Part shown: positions 37,519-46,580 of the stretch, piece after piece
Position numbering within the stretch: the stretch's first letter is position 1
Layout of the letters: every line of letters begins with the position of its first letter
Notes under the pieces: model-generated
The model's database searches: none
The model's input: the letters and a program-made list of their open reading frames with translations, nothing else
Told to the model about the DNA's origin: nothing
Translations under genes and position numbers: made by a program
Assembly: GCF_044582145.1 (NCBI RefSeq)
Contig: NZ_JBDODO010000001.1
DNA from: Guyparkeria sp016278265
Lineage (GTDB): Bacteria > Pseudomonadota > Gammaproteobacteria > Halothiobacillales > Halothiobacillaceae
Strand: one strand, 5' to 3'
Length of the DNA: 64,000 nt

Positions 37519-38754
37519 CTAACTGAGCAGCAGGTAGCCGTTCAGCATCACCACCACCGCCACGATCGACCAGCCGATCACGTTTACCCAGGTCGGGTTG
37601 GCATAGCCGCGCATCAGCTTCCTGTCGCTGGTGAACAGCAGTAGCGGGATCAGCGCCAGCGCGATGCCGAACGACAGTACCACCTGGCTCATCACCAGCA
37701 CGTGGGTCACGTTCAGGCCCAGGGCGATGACGACGAATGACGGCGCCATGGTGATCGCCCGCCGGATGCTCAGCGGGATGCGGAATTTCACGAAGCCGCT
37801 CATGATCTCCTGCCCGGCGAGCGTGCCGACGATGGTCGAGGCCAGCCCGGCGATCAGCAGGCTCGCGCCGAAGACCTGACTCGCGAACTGTCCCAGCAGC
37901 GGTTCGAGGGTCTTGTGTGCCACCTCGATGTCGCCGACCCCCGGTACGCCCGAGCCGTGGAACACCGCCGCGGCCATCGCCAGCATGGCGAAGTTGACGA
38001 ACCCCGCGATGGTCATCGCGATCGCCACGTCCCAGCGACTGGCGCGGTAGATGTGCTTGCGGCTCAACCGGCCGTAGGCCTGCACGTCGCCGCGGCTCAG
38101 CGCCGAGTGCAGGTAGATCACGTGCGGCATCACCGTCGCGCCGAGAATGCCGGCGGCCAGGTAGACGCTGTCGCGACCCTCGAAGCCCGGCAGCAGTGCC
38201 CCCTTGAACAGCGACACCGGCGCCGGGTGGCTGAAGAACAGCTCGAGCACGTAGATCGAGGCCACCGCGAGCAGCATGGTGCCGATCGTCGCCTGCAGCG
38301 GCTTCATGTGCCGCGATTCCATCATCAGCACGACCCAGCTGATCACCGCGGTGGCCACCGCGCCCTGCATCAGCGTCATGCCGAACAGCAGCTTGAAGCC
38401 CAGTGCGGCGCCGACGAACTCGGCGAGATCGGTCGCCATGGCGATGATCTCGGCCTGGATCCAGTACGGGTAGACCGCCCAGCGCGGCAGGCGCTTGCCC
38501 AGCATCGAGGCGAGGCTCTCGCCGGTCGCCAGCCCGAGCTTGGCCGACAGCAGCTGGATGGTGGCCGCCATCAGGTTCGCCCAGACCACGACCCACAGCA
38601 TCAGGTAGCCGAAATCGGCGCCGGCCTGGATGTTGGTGGCGTAGTTGCCCGGGTCGATGTAGCCAATCGCGGCGACGAACGCCGGGCCCATGAAGAGGGC
38701 CCGGCGCAGGCCGCGAGGCGGAACGGCGGGTGAGGCGGCGGTTTGCGACGACAT
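37519..38754 (-). CDS. mntH: Nramp family divalent metal (Mn2+/Fe2+) transporter
   Basis: This 411-residue protein has about eleven membrane helices and the Nramp metal-site motifs: IDPGNYATNIQAGADFGY in helix 1 (DPGN) and TVMPHVIYLHS in helix 6 (MPH). It imports manganese and possibly iron with protons. A 22-base perfect palindrome at 38788-38809 and an overlapping imperfect one sit 15-55 bases upstream of the start, fitting control by a DtxR/MntR-type repressor. No regulator gene is in the window. Confidence 0.94.
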   Translation of the reverse strand: MSSQTAASPAVPPRGLRRALFMGPAFVAAIGYIDPGNYATNIQAGADFGYLMLWVVVWANLMAATIQLLSAKLGLATGESLASMLGKRLPRWAVYPYWIQAEIIAMATDLAEFVGAALGFKLLFGMTLMQGAVATAVISWVVLMMESRHMKPLQATIGTMLLAVASIYVLELFFSHPAPVSLFKGALLPGFEGRDSVYLAAGILGATVMPHVIYLHSALSRGDVQAYGRLSRKHIYRASRWDVAIAMTIAGFVNFAMLAMAAAVFHGSGVPGVGDIEVAHKTLEPLLGQFASQVFGASLLIAGLASTIVGTLAGQEIMSGFVKFRIPLSIRRAITMAPSFVVIALGLNVTHVLVMSQVVLSFGIALALIPLLLFTSDRKLMRGYANPTWVNVIGWSIVAVVVMLNGYLLLS

Positions 38755-38768
38755 GCGTAGCCGGGGGG

Positions 38769-38809
38769 TTAGTTGCCAAAGGTAACTAAAGTTAGCCTAG
38801 GCTAACTTT
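38769..38809. promoter_or_regulatory. Tandem palindromic operator upstream of mntH
   Basis: A perfect 22-base palindrome with the core AGTTAGCCTAGGCTAACT spans 38788-38809. A second, TTAGTTGCC-AAA-GGTAACTAA (38769-38789, one mismatch), overlaps its edge by two bases. The TTAGCCTAGGCTAA core resembles DtxR/IdeR/MntR operators (DtxR consensus TTAGGTTAGCCTAACCTAA). The pair lies where the mntH promoter should be, so manganese or iron repression is likely. Confidence 0.78.
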
Positions 38810-38851
38810 TCGTTCAAGGGGTGGGTCGCCGCCCCGTCCGGCGGCGATGTC

Positions 38852-38986
38852 TCAGTCGTCGTGCTCGACGTGTGCGTGCCCCTCCTCCTCGACCAGGGGC
38901 ACACCGCCCAGCTGCCACCAGCCGAAGGCGGCCAGGCCCATTGCCAGCAGTACCATCAGGATCAGGGCTGGGATCGGGGTTTTCAT
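38852..38986 (-). CDS. Small His-rich single-pass membrane protein next to cytochrome b561
   Basis: This 44-residue protein is encoded 2 bases after the cytochrome b gene stop. The first ~30 residues form a membrane helix (IPALILMVLLAMGLAAFGWW), and the tail EEEGHAHVEHDD has three His among acidic residues, a possible metal or heme-facing segment. The ribosome-binding site GAGGAGG lies inside the end of the upstream gene, which strongly supports translation. I do not recognise a named family; a partner or assembly factor for the cytochrome is an inference. Confidence 0.65.
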   Translation of the reverse strand: MKTPIPALILMVLLAMGLAAFGWWQLGGVPLVEEEGHAHVEHDD

Positions 38987-38988
38987 GC

Positions 38989-39579
38989 CTATTCCTCCTC
39001 GGGACGGTTGGCCCGCTTGCGGCCGTTGACCATGGCGCGGACGAGATTCTCTCGATGCAGCAGGCTGCTGAACAGCACGCCCAGCACGTGCAGGCCGATC
39101 AGGGCGAGGGTGAAGTTGGCGAAGAACTCGTGGGTTTCCTCGAGCGCCTCCTCACCGGTCTCCCCCGCCAGGCCGATCTGGGCGACGAAGCCATGCAGGG
39201 CGTTGCCCGGTTCGGTGCCGAGCAGCAGCATGCCGAGCACGGTGGTGGTCAGCAATGAGCCCATCAGGGCGATCACCATCACGCCGCCGGCCGGGTTGTG
39301 GCCCAGATAGCGGCGCGCGCGCCCGGCGAGGGTCGACTTCAGGTAGCCGAACACCTCGCGGGGGCGTCGGACGAAATCGGCGAAGCGGGCGTGCTCGCTG
39401 CCGACGAGTCCCCAGGCGATGCGCAGCACCACCAGGCTGAAGACGAGATACCCGGCCCAGACGTGCACGCCGAGCCAATCGTCTTCGACCAGGTAGGCGG
39501 TGAAAAATCCGCCCACCAAAAGCCAGTGAAACAGCCGCACGAAGCGGTCCCAGACGGTGATTTCGTGGCCGGTTTTCAT
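38989..39579 (-). CDS. Cytochrome b561/b6 domain membrane protein
   Basis: This 196-residue protein has four or five membrane helices and the Ni-hydrogenase-type cytochrome b pattern: VWDRFVRLFHWLLVGGF with the first heme His, GVHVWAGYLVFSLVVLRIAWG with another, ETHEFFANFTLALIGLHVLGV with two more. It should bind two b hemes and pass electrons between the quinone pool and a periplasmic partner. No diheme cytochrome c gene is adjacent; instead a 44-residue His-rich protein follows. A direct repeat at 39630-39648 lies upstream. Confidence 0.9.
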   Translation of the reverse strand: MKTGHEITVWDRFVRLFHWLLVGGFFTAYLVEDDWLGVHVWAGYLVFSLVVLRIAWGLVGSEHARFADFVRRPREVFGYLKSTLAGRARRYLGHNPAGGVMVIALMGSLLTTTVLGMLLLGTEPGNALHGFVAQIGLAGETGEEALEETHEFFANFTLALIGLHVLGVLFSSLLHRENLVRAMVNGRKRANRPEEE

Positions 39580-39629
39580 TTCGATGGCCCTCTTTGTCGC
39601 GTGAGTGACCGACAGGATGCGCGCCCTTC

Positions 39630-39648
39630 CTGAAATGACCCTGAATGA
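39630..39648. promoter_or_regulatory. Direct repeat upstream of the cytochrome b gene
   Basis: CTGAAATGA (39630-39638) and CTGAATGA (39641-39648) are head-to-tail near-copies with an 11-base period, the usual layout for OmpR-family response regulators. It lies 51 bases upstream of the cytochrome b start and between divergent genes. The regulator is unknown. Confidence 0.35.
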
Positions 39649-39740
39649 TGTGCGGGTATCGAATGGAGCGCGAACGGCGGTGAAACCTGCTTAACTGGGT
39701 GTCCGACCGCAATCGCGATACCAACAGGAGATCGCCTTCC

Positions 39741-40280
<540 letters not shown>

Positions 40281-40295
40281 GTGGCCGCGCAACGA

Positions 40296-40321
40296 AAAAC
40301 CCCGGCATCTGCCGGGGTTTT
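40296..40321. terminator. Bidirectional terminator between the peroxiredoxin gene and rho
   Basis: A 12-base perfect stem AAAACCCCGGCA/TGCCGGGGTTTT with a 2-base loop and flanking A and T tracts lies between the two convergent genes and can serve both. Confidence 0.9.
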
Positions 40322-40345
40322 CTCGTTTCAGCGGGCTGATCTGTG

Positions 40346-41605
<1,260 letters not shown>

Positions 41606-41926
41606 TCGGAAGGATTCGTCGTGGGGACCGCGGCGGGCCACAGATGGAAAATCAACGGGATGTCGAAAGGAGAAATCAAATGCTGAGATCGATGGGCCAC
41701 CGAGGTGTGGCCGGACGACAGAAGGGGTGTGTCGTCTCAGAGAGCCGCTGAACGCATCCGCGCGGCTTGCAGCCGATGGGCCTATAAGGCCTGGAGGCGG
41801 GCGGAGCGGGACGAATGGCGTTCAGCAGTCCCTTGATTGGCAGGAATTCTGGCACAGAACCGACCACTTGCCAAACAGGCTGGGCCCGGTCGGCGGAGAA
41901 AGGGTCGGATTCGGTGTCCTCGGTGC
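41606..41926. other. trxA-rho intergenic region and rho leader
   Basis: This 321-base gap holds the rho promoter (41846-41874) and an untranslated leader of roughly 240 bases. Rho limits its own synthesis through its leader in E. coli, so the long leader here may serve the same purpose. No convincing leader peptide was identified. Confidence 0.5.
41846..41874 (-). promoter_or_regulatory. Sigma-70 promoter of rho
   Basis: On the minus strand TTGGCA (41874-41869) and CAGAAT (41851-41846) are separated by exactly 17 bases. Confidence 0.65.
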
Positions 41927-42253
41927 TTACAGGGCCGAGTCGATGAAGTCGGTCAGCTGCGACTTGGAGACCGCGCCCACCTTGGTGCCTTCGACCTTGC
42001 CGCCCTTGAAGAGCATCAGCGTCGGAATGCCGCGGATGCCGTTCTGGCGCGGGGTTTCCGGGTTCTCGTCGATGTTGACCTTGGCGATCTTGAGCTTGCC
42101 GGCGTAGTCGTCGGCCACCTCGTCGAGAATCGGCGCGATCATCTTGCAAGGGCCGCACCATTCGGCCCAGAAGTCGACGAGTACGGGCGTGTCGCTGTTG
42201 ATGACCTGGGCTTCGAAATCCGCATCGGATACGTAGACGATGTTGTCGCTCAC
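41927..42253 (-). CDS. trxA: Thioredoxin 1
   Basis: This 108-residue protein is a full-length thioredoxin with the active site FWAEWCGPCKMIAP and cis-Pro in GIRGIPTLMLF. It reduces protein disulfides, including those of ribonucleotide reductase and peroxiredoxins. The ATG at 42253 follows AGGAGTC. It is upstream of rho and divergent from oxyR, so an OxyR site in the shared 183-base gap is plausible though not seen. Confidence 0.97.
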   Translation of the reverse strand: MSDNIVYVSDADFEAQVINSDTPVLVDFWAEWCGPCKMIAPILDEVADDYAGKLKIAKVNIDENPETPRQNGIRGIPTLMLFKGGKVEGTKVGAVSKSQLTDFIDSAL

Positions 42254-42436
42254 GGCATGACTCCTAAATATCAGTGACTGTTAATGCCTGTCGGGCAATT
42301 GTTCATCCCTTGACGCCGCTTTTCAAGCGACCGCACCTCGTGGTGCTATTCTGCTGCCCGACAGCCCGGTCGGGCGTGCCGAACACCCCGGAGTATGGCT
42401 CGGCCTAATCGATCACGCAAAAGGAACCTGCCTTTC

Positions 42437-43402
42437 ATGGCTTCTTTGACCGAGCTCCGTTACGTGGTCGCCGTTGCCCGCGAGCGGCATTTCGGCCGCG
42501 CGGCCTCGCGCTGCTTCGTCAGCCAGCCCACCCTGAGCGTCGGGGTCAAGCGGCTGGAATCCTCGCTCGGGGTGCAGATCTTCGAACGTGCCAGTCGCTC
42601 CGAGGTGCAGCTCACCCCCGAGGGTCGCGCGATCATCGAGCAGGCCGAGCGGGTGCTCGCCGAGATGGAGCGCCTCGAGGAACTGGCCCACACTCGCCGT
42701 GATCCACTGGCCGCCCCCTTGCGCGTGGGGTTGATCCACACGGTCGGTCCCTATCTCCTGCCCCGTCTGATCGGTCGGCTGCATCAGCTGGCCCCTCGGA
42801 TGCCAATCGAGATCACCGAGGGGCTGACCGCCGATCTGGCCGAACAGCTCGAGCGCGGCGAAGTGGATGTGGTGGTGCTGTCCCTGCCGTTCGAGGCGCC
42901 GGGCGTGGTGGTCGAGCCGGTCTACCGAGAGCCGTTCACCGTGGCGGTGCCGATCGGCCACCCCCTGGCCGAGCAGGAGGCAATCGAACCCGACCAGCTG
43001 GCCGAGCACGATTTACTCCTGCTCGGCCAGGGGCACTGCTTCCGGGACCAGGTGCTGGGCGTCTGTCCGCGCTGCAACGATGGTCGGGCGTTCGGACGCC
43101 TGCAGCGCACGCTGGAGGGCGGCTCGCTGGAAACCATGCGCATGATGGTCGCCAGCGGCGCGGGGATCACCGTGCTGCCCTGCGCCTCGACCTGGGCGCA
43201 GGACGAGGGCACGCAGGCCCTGGTGCGTTACCTGCCGTTTGCCAGCGATACGCCCACCCGCGACATCGCGCTGGCTAGCCGCCGGCGCTTTTCGCGGCCG
43301 CAGGCAGTGGAAGTGCTGGCGCAGTCGATTCGGGAGACCCTGCCGGCCTGTTGTGCGCCGCTGGACGGCCCGGCCGAGGGCGATGCCGTCAGTCGAGAAT
43401 GA
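42437..43402 (+). CDS. oxyR: Hydrogen peroxide-sensing regulator OxyR
   Basis: This 321-residue LysR-family regulator has the HTH FGRAASRCFVSQPTLSVGVKRLE and, in the effector domain, GQGHCFRDQVLGVC. Its Cys201 and Cys210 have the same nine-residue spacing as the redox pair Cys199 and Cys208 of E. coli OxyR, so peroxide sensing is well supported. ATG 42437 matches the family start; the frame is open from 42395. Its 3' end overlaps the convergent cold-shock-domain gene by 14 bases. Confidence 0.94.
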   Translation: MASLTELRYVVAVARERHFGRAASRCFVSQPTLSVGVKRLESSLGVQIFERASRSEVQLTPEGRAIIEQAERVLAEMERLEELAHTRRDPLAAPLRVGLIHTVGPYLLPRLIGRLHQLAPRMPIEITEGLTADLAEQLERGEVDVVVLSLPFEAPGVVVEPVYREPFTVAVPIGHPLAEQEAIEPDQLAEHDLLLLGQGHCFRDQVLGVCPRCNDGRAFGRLQRTLEGGSLETMRMMVASGAGITVLPCASTWAQDEGTQALVRYLPFASDTPTRDIALASRRRFSRPQAVEVLAQSIRETLPACCAPLDGPAEGDAVSRE

Positions 43403-43826
43403 CGACCTCTTCGGCCTGCGGGCCCTTGCGACCCTGACCGATCTGGTATTCCACCTGCTGGCCTTCGTTGAGGCGCGAGGCGCCGCCGTCGCTGATGGCG
43501 CGGAAATGGACGAACAGGTCTTCGCCGTTGTCGCGGATGATGAAGCCGAACCCCTTGTCGACGTTGAACCACTTGACCTTGCCGGTCTCGCGCACCGGTT
43601 CGTGTTCAACCGCCACTTCCTTGGGGCGCAGGGCGGGCTTGGCCGGGCGGGGGGCGAGCCAGCCGGTCAGGAGGGAGATGATCAGGATGACGGCCGCCGA
43701 GGCGAGGAACTGCAGTAGCCGCTGGTCGAGGTAGTCGTAGATCTGGCCGATGGCCAACGCGCCGATGACGGCGAGTCCGAGGGTGACGATAAAGGCGGTA
43801 AGTCGAGAGTCCTGCCAGGTTTTCAT
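43389..43826 (-). CDS. Membrane-anchored cold-shock domain protein
   Basis: This 145-residue protein has two N-terminal membrane helices (about 10-28 and 38-56), a short Pro/Lys linker and a C-terminal cold-shock domain (about 78-145) with both RNA-binding motifs, KWFNVDKGFGFI and DLFVHFRAI. It should hold a nucleic-acid-binding OB fold at the inner face of the membrane. Stand-alone Csp proteins are about 70 residues and soluble, so the fusion is notable, although similar architectures occur in other Proteobacteria. Function is unknown. Confidence 0.88.
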   Translation of the reverse strand: MKTWQDSRLTAFIVTLGLAVIGALAIGQIYDYLDQRLLQFLASAAVILIISLLTGWLAPRPAKPALRPKEVAVEHEPVRETGKVKWFNVDKGFGFIIRDNGEDLFVHFRAISDGGASRLNEGQQVEYQIGQGRKGPQAEEVVILD

Positions 43827-44016
43827 GGGTGGGATAAGTTCCGTGTTGGTTGTGTGTCGTTATGCGAGATGGCGGCCCGGCGTGAAACCGTTCCGGCGGG
43901 ATATAGGCCGGGTATCATCCGTCACGCGGGGGCTCGCGGCTGGTATTCTGTCACATTTGCCTCATGCCTGAGGCCCCGAATCGGGTCGGGGCAAAGCGAA
44001 TCACGGGAGGGAGGTC

Positions 44017-44868
44017 ATGTCTGGCAAGCACGACGAGTGGGTCTACGAGACGGTCGAGGAGATGGGGGCGCGCTTCGGTATCCGCGCGACCGAAAAGCTG
44101 CTCGACGAGCAGACGCCCTACCAGCACCTCGAGGTCTGGCGCACCGAGCGCTGGGGCAACCTGATGCTGCTCGACGGGGTCATGATGCTCTCGTCGCTCG
44201 AGAATTTCGTCTACCACGAGATGATGTCGCACCCAGCCCTGCAGGCCCACGCCAATCCGCGCAACGTGGTGATCATCGGTGGTGGCGACTGCGGCACGCT
44301 GACCGAGGTGCTCAAGCACGCGGAGGTCGAGTCGGTGGTGCAGATCGACATCGACGAGGCGGTCACCCGGGCCGCCGAGCGTTTCTTTCCGGAACTGACC
44401 GCCCACAATGACGACCCGCGCGTGGATCTGCGCTTCGAGGATGGCGTGGCCTGGATGCGCAACGCGCCGGCGGCGAGCGTCGACGTGATCATCGTCGATT
44501 CCACCGACCCGATCGGCCCCGGCACCGGTTTGTTCGGTCCCGACTTCCTCGCCGACTGCCACCGCGTGCTGCACGAGGACGGCATCATGGTCGGGCAGAG
44601 CGAATCGCCGTTCTATCACATGCCGCTGATGATCGATTACCACCGCGCGATGAAGGCAGCCGGCTTTGCCGAGCGTCGCTCGCTACTGTTCCCGCAGCCG
44701 GTCTATCCGGGTGGCTCGATTACCGGCACCCTGGCGCGCAAGACCGGCTCGCTCGACGAGATTCGCCCGCTGGGCGACGATGTCGCCACCCGTTTTTACC
44801 GCACCGAGTTGCACCGCGGATTGCTGGCCATTCCGCCGTTCATGCAGGAGGCGCTCGGCGACGTCTGA
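44017..44868 (+). CDS. speE: Polyamine aminopropyltransferase (spermidine synthase)
   Basis: This 283-residue enzyme moves an aminopropyl group from decarboxylated SAM to putrescine. It shows the N-terminal beta domain (LLDEQTPYQHLEVW, LMLLDGVMMLSSLENFVYHEMMSH), the nucleotide motif IIGGGDCGTLTEVL and the catalytic segment DSTDPIGPGTGLF. The motif reads GGGDCGT where most homologues have GGGDGG; the change is mild. No speD is visible in the window. The ATG at 44017 follows GGGAGGGAGG. Confidence 0.95.
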   Translation: MSGKHDEWVYETVEEMGARFGIRATEKLLDEQTPYQHLEVWRTERWGNLMLLDGVMMLSSLENFVYHEMMSHPALQAHANPRNVVIIGGGDCGTLTEVLKHAEVESVVQIDIDEAVTRAAERFFPELTAHNDDPRVDLRFEDGVAWMRNAPAASVDVIIVDSTDPIGPGTGLFGPDFLADCHRVLHEDGIMVGQSESPFYHMPLMIDYHRAMKAAGFAERRSLLFPQPVYPGGSITGTLARKTGSLDEIRPLGDDVATRFYRTELHRGLLAIPPFMQEALGDV

Positions 44869-44984
44869 TCGCCCCGTCTGACTGCCCCGGGCCATCCGCT
44901 TCCCTTGATCCTGTCCACAGGCTGCACCCGCACCCAATGCGGAGGTGGCCATGGGTTTCATTCGTTCCGATTTCATTGCCCGCT

Positions 44985-46469
44985 ATGACCAAATCCGACT
45001 GGCCCGAGCTGATCATCGTCCGGCCTGCCCCCGAAATGCAGTTGAAGTCGTCGAGGACTCGGCGCCGTTTTCGTAACATCCTGATGGGCAACCTGCGCGT
45101 GGCCCTCGACGGGGTGGCGCACGAGCTGCGCGTCGACCAGGGGCGACTGCTGTTATTCACCCGGGAGCCCGAGGCCGCCGCCGAGCGGTTGGAACGCGTC
45201 TTCGGCGTGGCCTCCTACTCACCGGTGGAGGCGGTGGTCGAACCGACCGTGGCGGCGCTGGTCGAGGCCGCGCGGACAGGCTTCGCCGAGACCGTCCGTG
45301 GCCGAACCTACGCGGTGCGCTGCAAGCGCCACGGCGGCGCCCAGCTTTCGACCCGCGAGGTCGAACGGCAGGTGGGCGCGGTGCTCAACCCCTTCGGCAC
45401 GGTCAATCTCGATCGGCCCGACGTGCGGGTCGAGATCGATCTGGTCGAGGCGGGCGCCTGGGTCTTCACCCGGCGCCAACCAGGGCCGGGCGGGGTGCCG
45501 CTGGGGGTGCAGGATCGCGCGGTGACCCTGATGTCCGGCGGTTTCGACTCGGCGGTGGCCGCCTGGTACACGATGCGCCGTGGGGTGGGCAACGACTATG
45601 TCTTCTGCAACCTCGGCGGGGCGACCCACGAGAACATGGTGACGCGCCTCAGCCACCGGCTGGCGGGCGACTGGGCCATCGGCGATCGCCCGCGGCTGTT
45701 CGTGGTCGATTTCCTGCCGGTGGTCGCCGACATGCGCGAGCGGCTTCCGGGCGAGGTTTGGCAAGTGGTGCTCAAGCGGTTGATGTATCGAGCCGGCGAA
45801 GCGATTGCCCGTCGTACCGGCGCCCAGGCGCTGGTCACCGGCGAGGCGCTCTCGCAGGTCTCCTCGCAGACGCTGTCGAACCTCAACAGCATCGATACGG
45901 CCAGTGAATTGCTCGTGCTGCGCCCGCTGATCGGCTTCGACAAGAGCGAGATCATGACGCTCGCCCGCCGGATCGGCACCTACCAGCTCTCCGAGGGCGT
46001 GCCCGAGTTCTGCGCCCTGTCGAACAGCAAGCCGCTGGTGTCCAGTCGACGCGGGCGCATGGAACGCGAGGAGGCGCAGCTCGACGAGACGCTGCTCGAG
46101 CGGGCGGTGGCCGAGGCACGCGAGATTGATCTCGCCGCGTTGACGGAGGAGGAGCTCACTGAGCCCGATGTCCTTGCCGATGTCATTCCGGCAGACGCAC
46201 AGATCATCGATTGCCAGCCGCCGCGCCGTTTTCGCGACTGGCATCTGCCCGGCGCGGTCAATTACCCGCCGGACGAGCTCGCGCGGCGCTTCGAGTCACT
46301 GCCGCGGGATCGCCCCTACCTGCTTTACTGCCTGCGCGGGGCGAACGCGCCGCTGCTTGCCGAGCGGATGCAGCGCGCCGGCTTCGATGCCCGCGCGTTT
46401 CGTGGTGGCGTGAGTCGCCTGCGCCGGGCCTTCGATCGCGGTGATCCGGAGGTGGTCGGCGCGGCGTGA
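44985..46469 (+). CDS. thiI: tRNA 4-thiouridine synthase ThiI with rhodanese domain
   Basis: This 494-residue protein has an N-terminal ferredoxin-like and THUMP region (about 1-170), the PP-loop ATPase LMSGGFDSAVAAW, and a C-terminal rhodanese domain with active-site Cys in LLYCLRGANAPL. It makes s4U8 in tRNA and, in enterobacteria, supplies sulfur for thiamin thiazole. ATG 44985 (MTKSDWPELII) is chosen; the open frame begins at 44937. It stands just upstream of mnmG, with 111 bases between. Confidence 0.95.
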   Translation: MTKSDWPELIIVRPAPEMQLKSSRTRRRFRNILMGNLRVALDGVAHELRVDQGRLLLFTREPEAAAERLERVFGVASYSPVEAVVEPTVAALVEAARTGFAETVRGRTYAVRCKRHGGAQLSTREVERQVGAVLNPFGTVNLDRPDVRVEIDLVEAGAWVFTRRQPGPGGVPLGVQDRAVTLMSGGFDSAVAAWYTMRRGVGNDYVFCNLGGATHENMVTRLSHRLAGDWAIGDRPRLFVVDFLPVVADMRERLPGEVWQVVLKRLMYRAGEAIARRTGAQALVTGEALSQVSSQTLSNLNSIDTASELLVLRPLIGFDKSEIMTLARRIGTYQLSEGVPEFCALSNSKPLVSSRRGRMEREEAQLDETLLERAVAEAREIDLAALTEEELTEPDVLADVIPADAQIIDCQPPRRFRDWHLPGAVNYPPDELARRFESLPRDRPYLLYCLRGANAPLLAERMQRAGFDARAFRGGVSRLRRAFDRGDPEVVGAA

Positions 46470-46580
46470 TGGCGGGGATAACTGCTGGATTTGACAGCGG
46501 TTTCCGTTATACTGCCGCGCCCTCGCCGTACCCCATTTCGTGCCGGGGGTGATTAGCCGTGTTGGCGGCAGGAGGTTTCC

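Noticed and set aside
42356..42375. GCCCGAC/GTCGGGC inverted repeat upstream of oxyR as an OxyR operator
   Set aside because: It is GC-rich and does not match the spaced ATAG pattern of OxyR sites; it may simply be a hairpin.
46491..46513. TTGACA and TATACT upstream of mnmG as a promoter
   Set aside because: The two boxes are separated by only 11 bases, too close for sigma-70. The -10 may be real with another -35, so no promoter was called.
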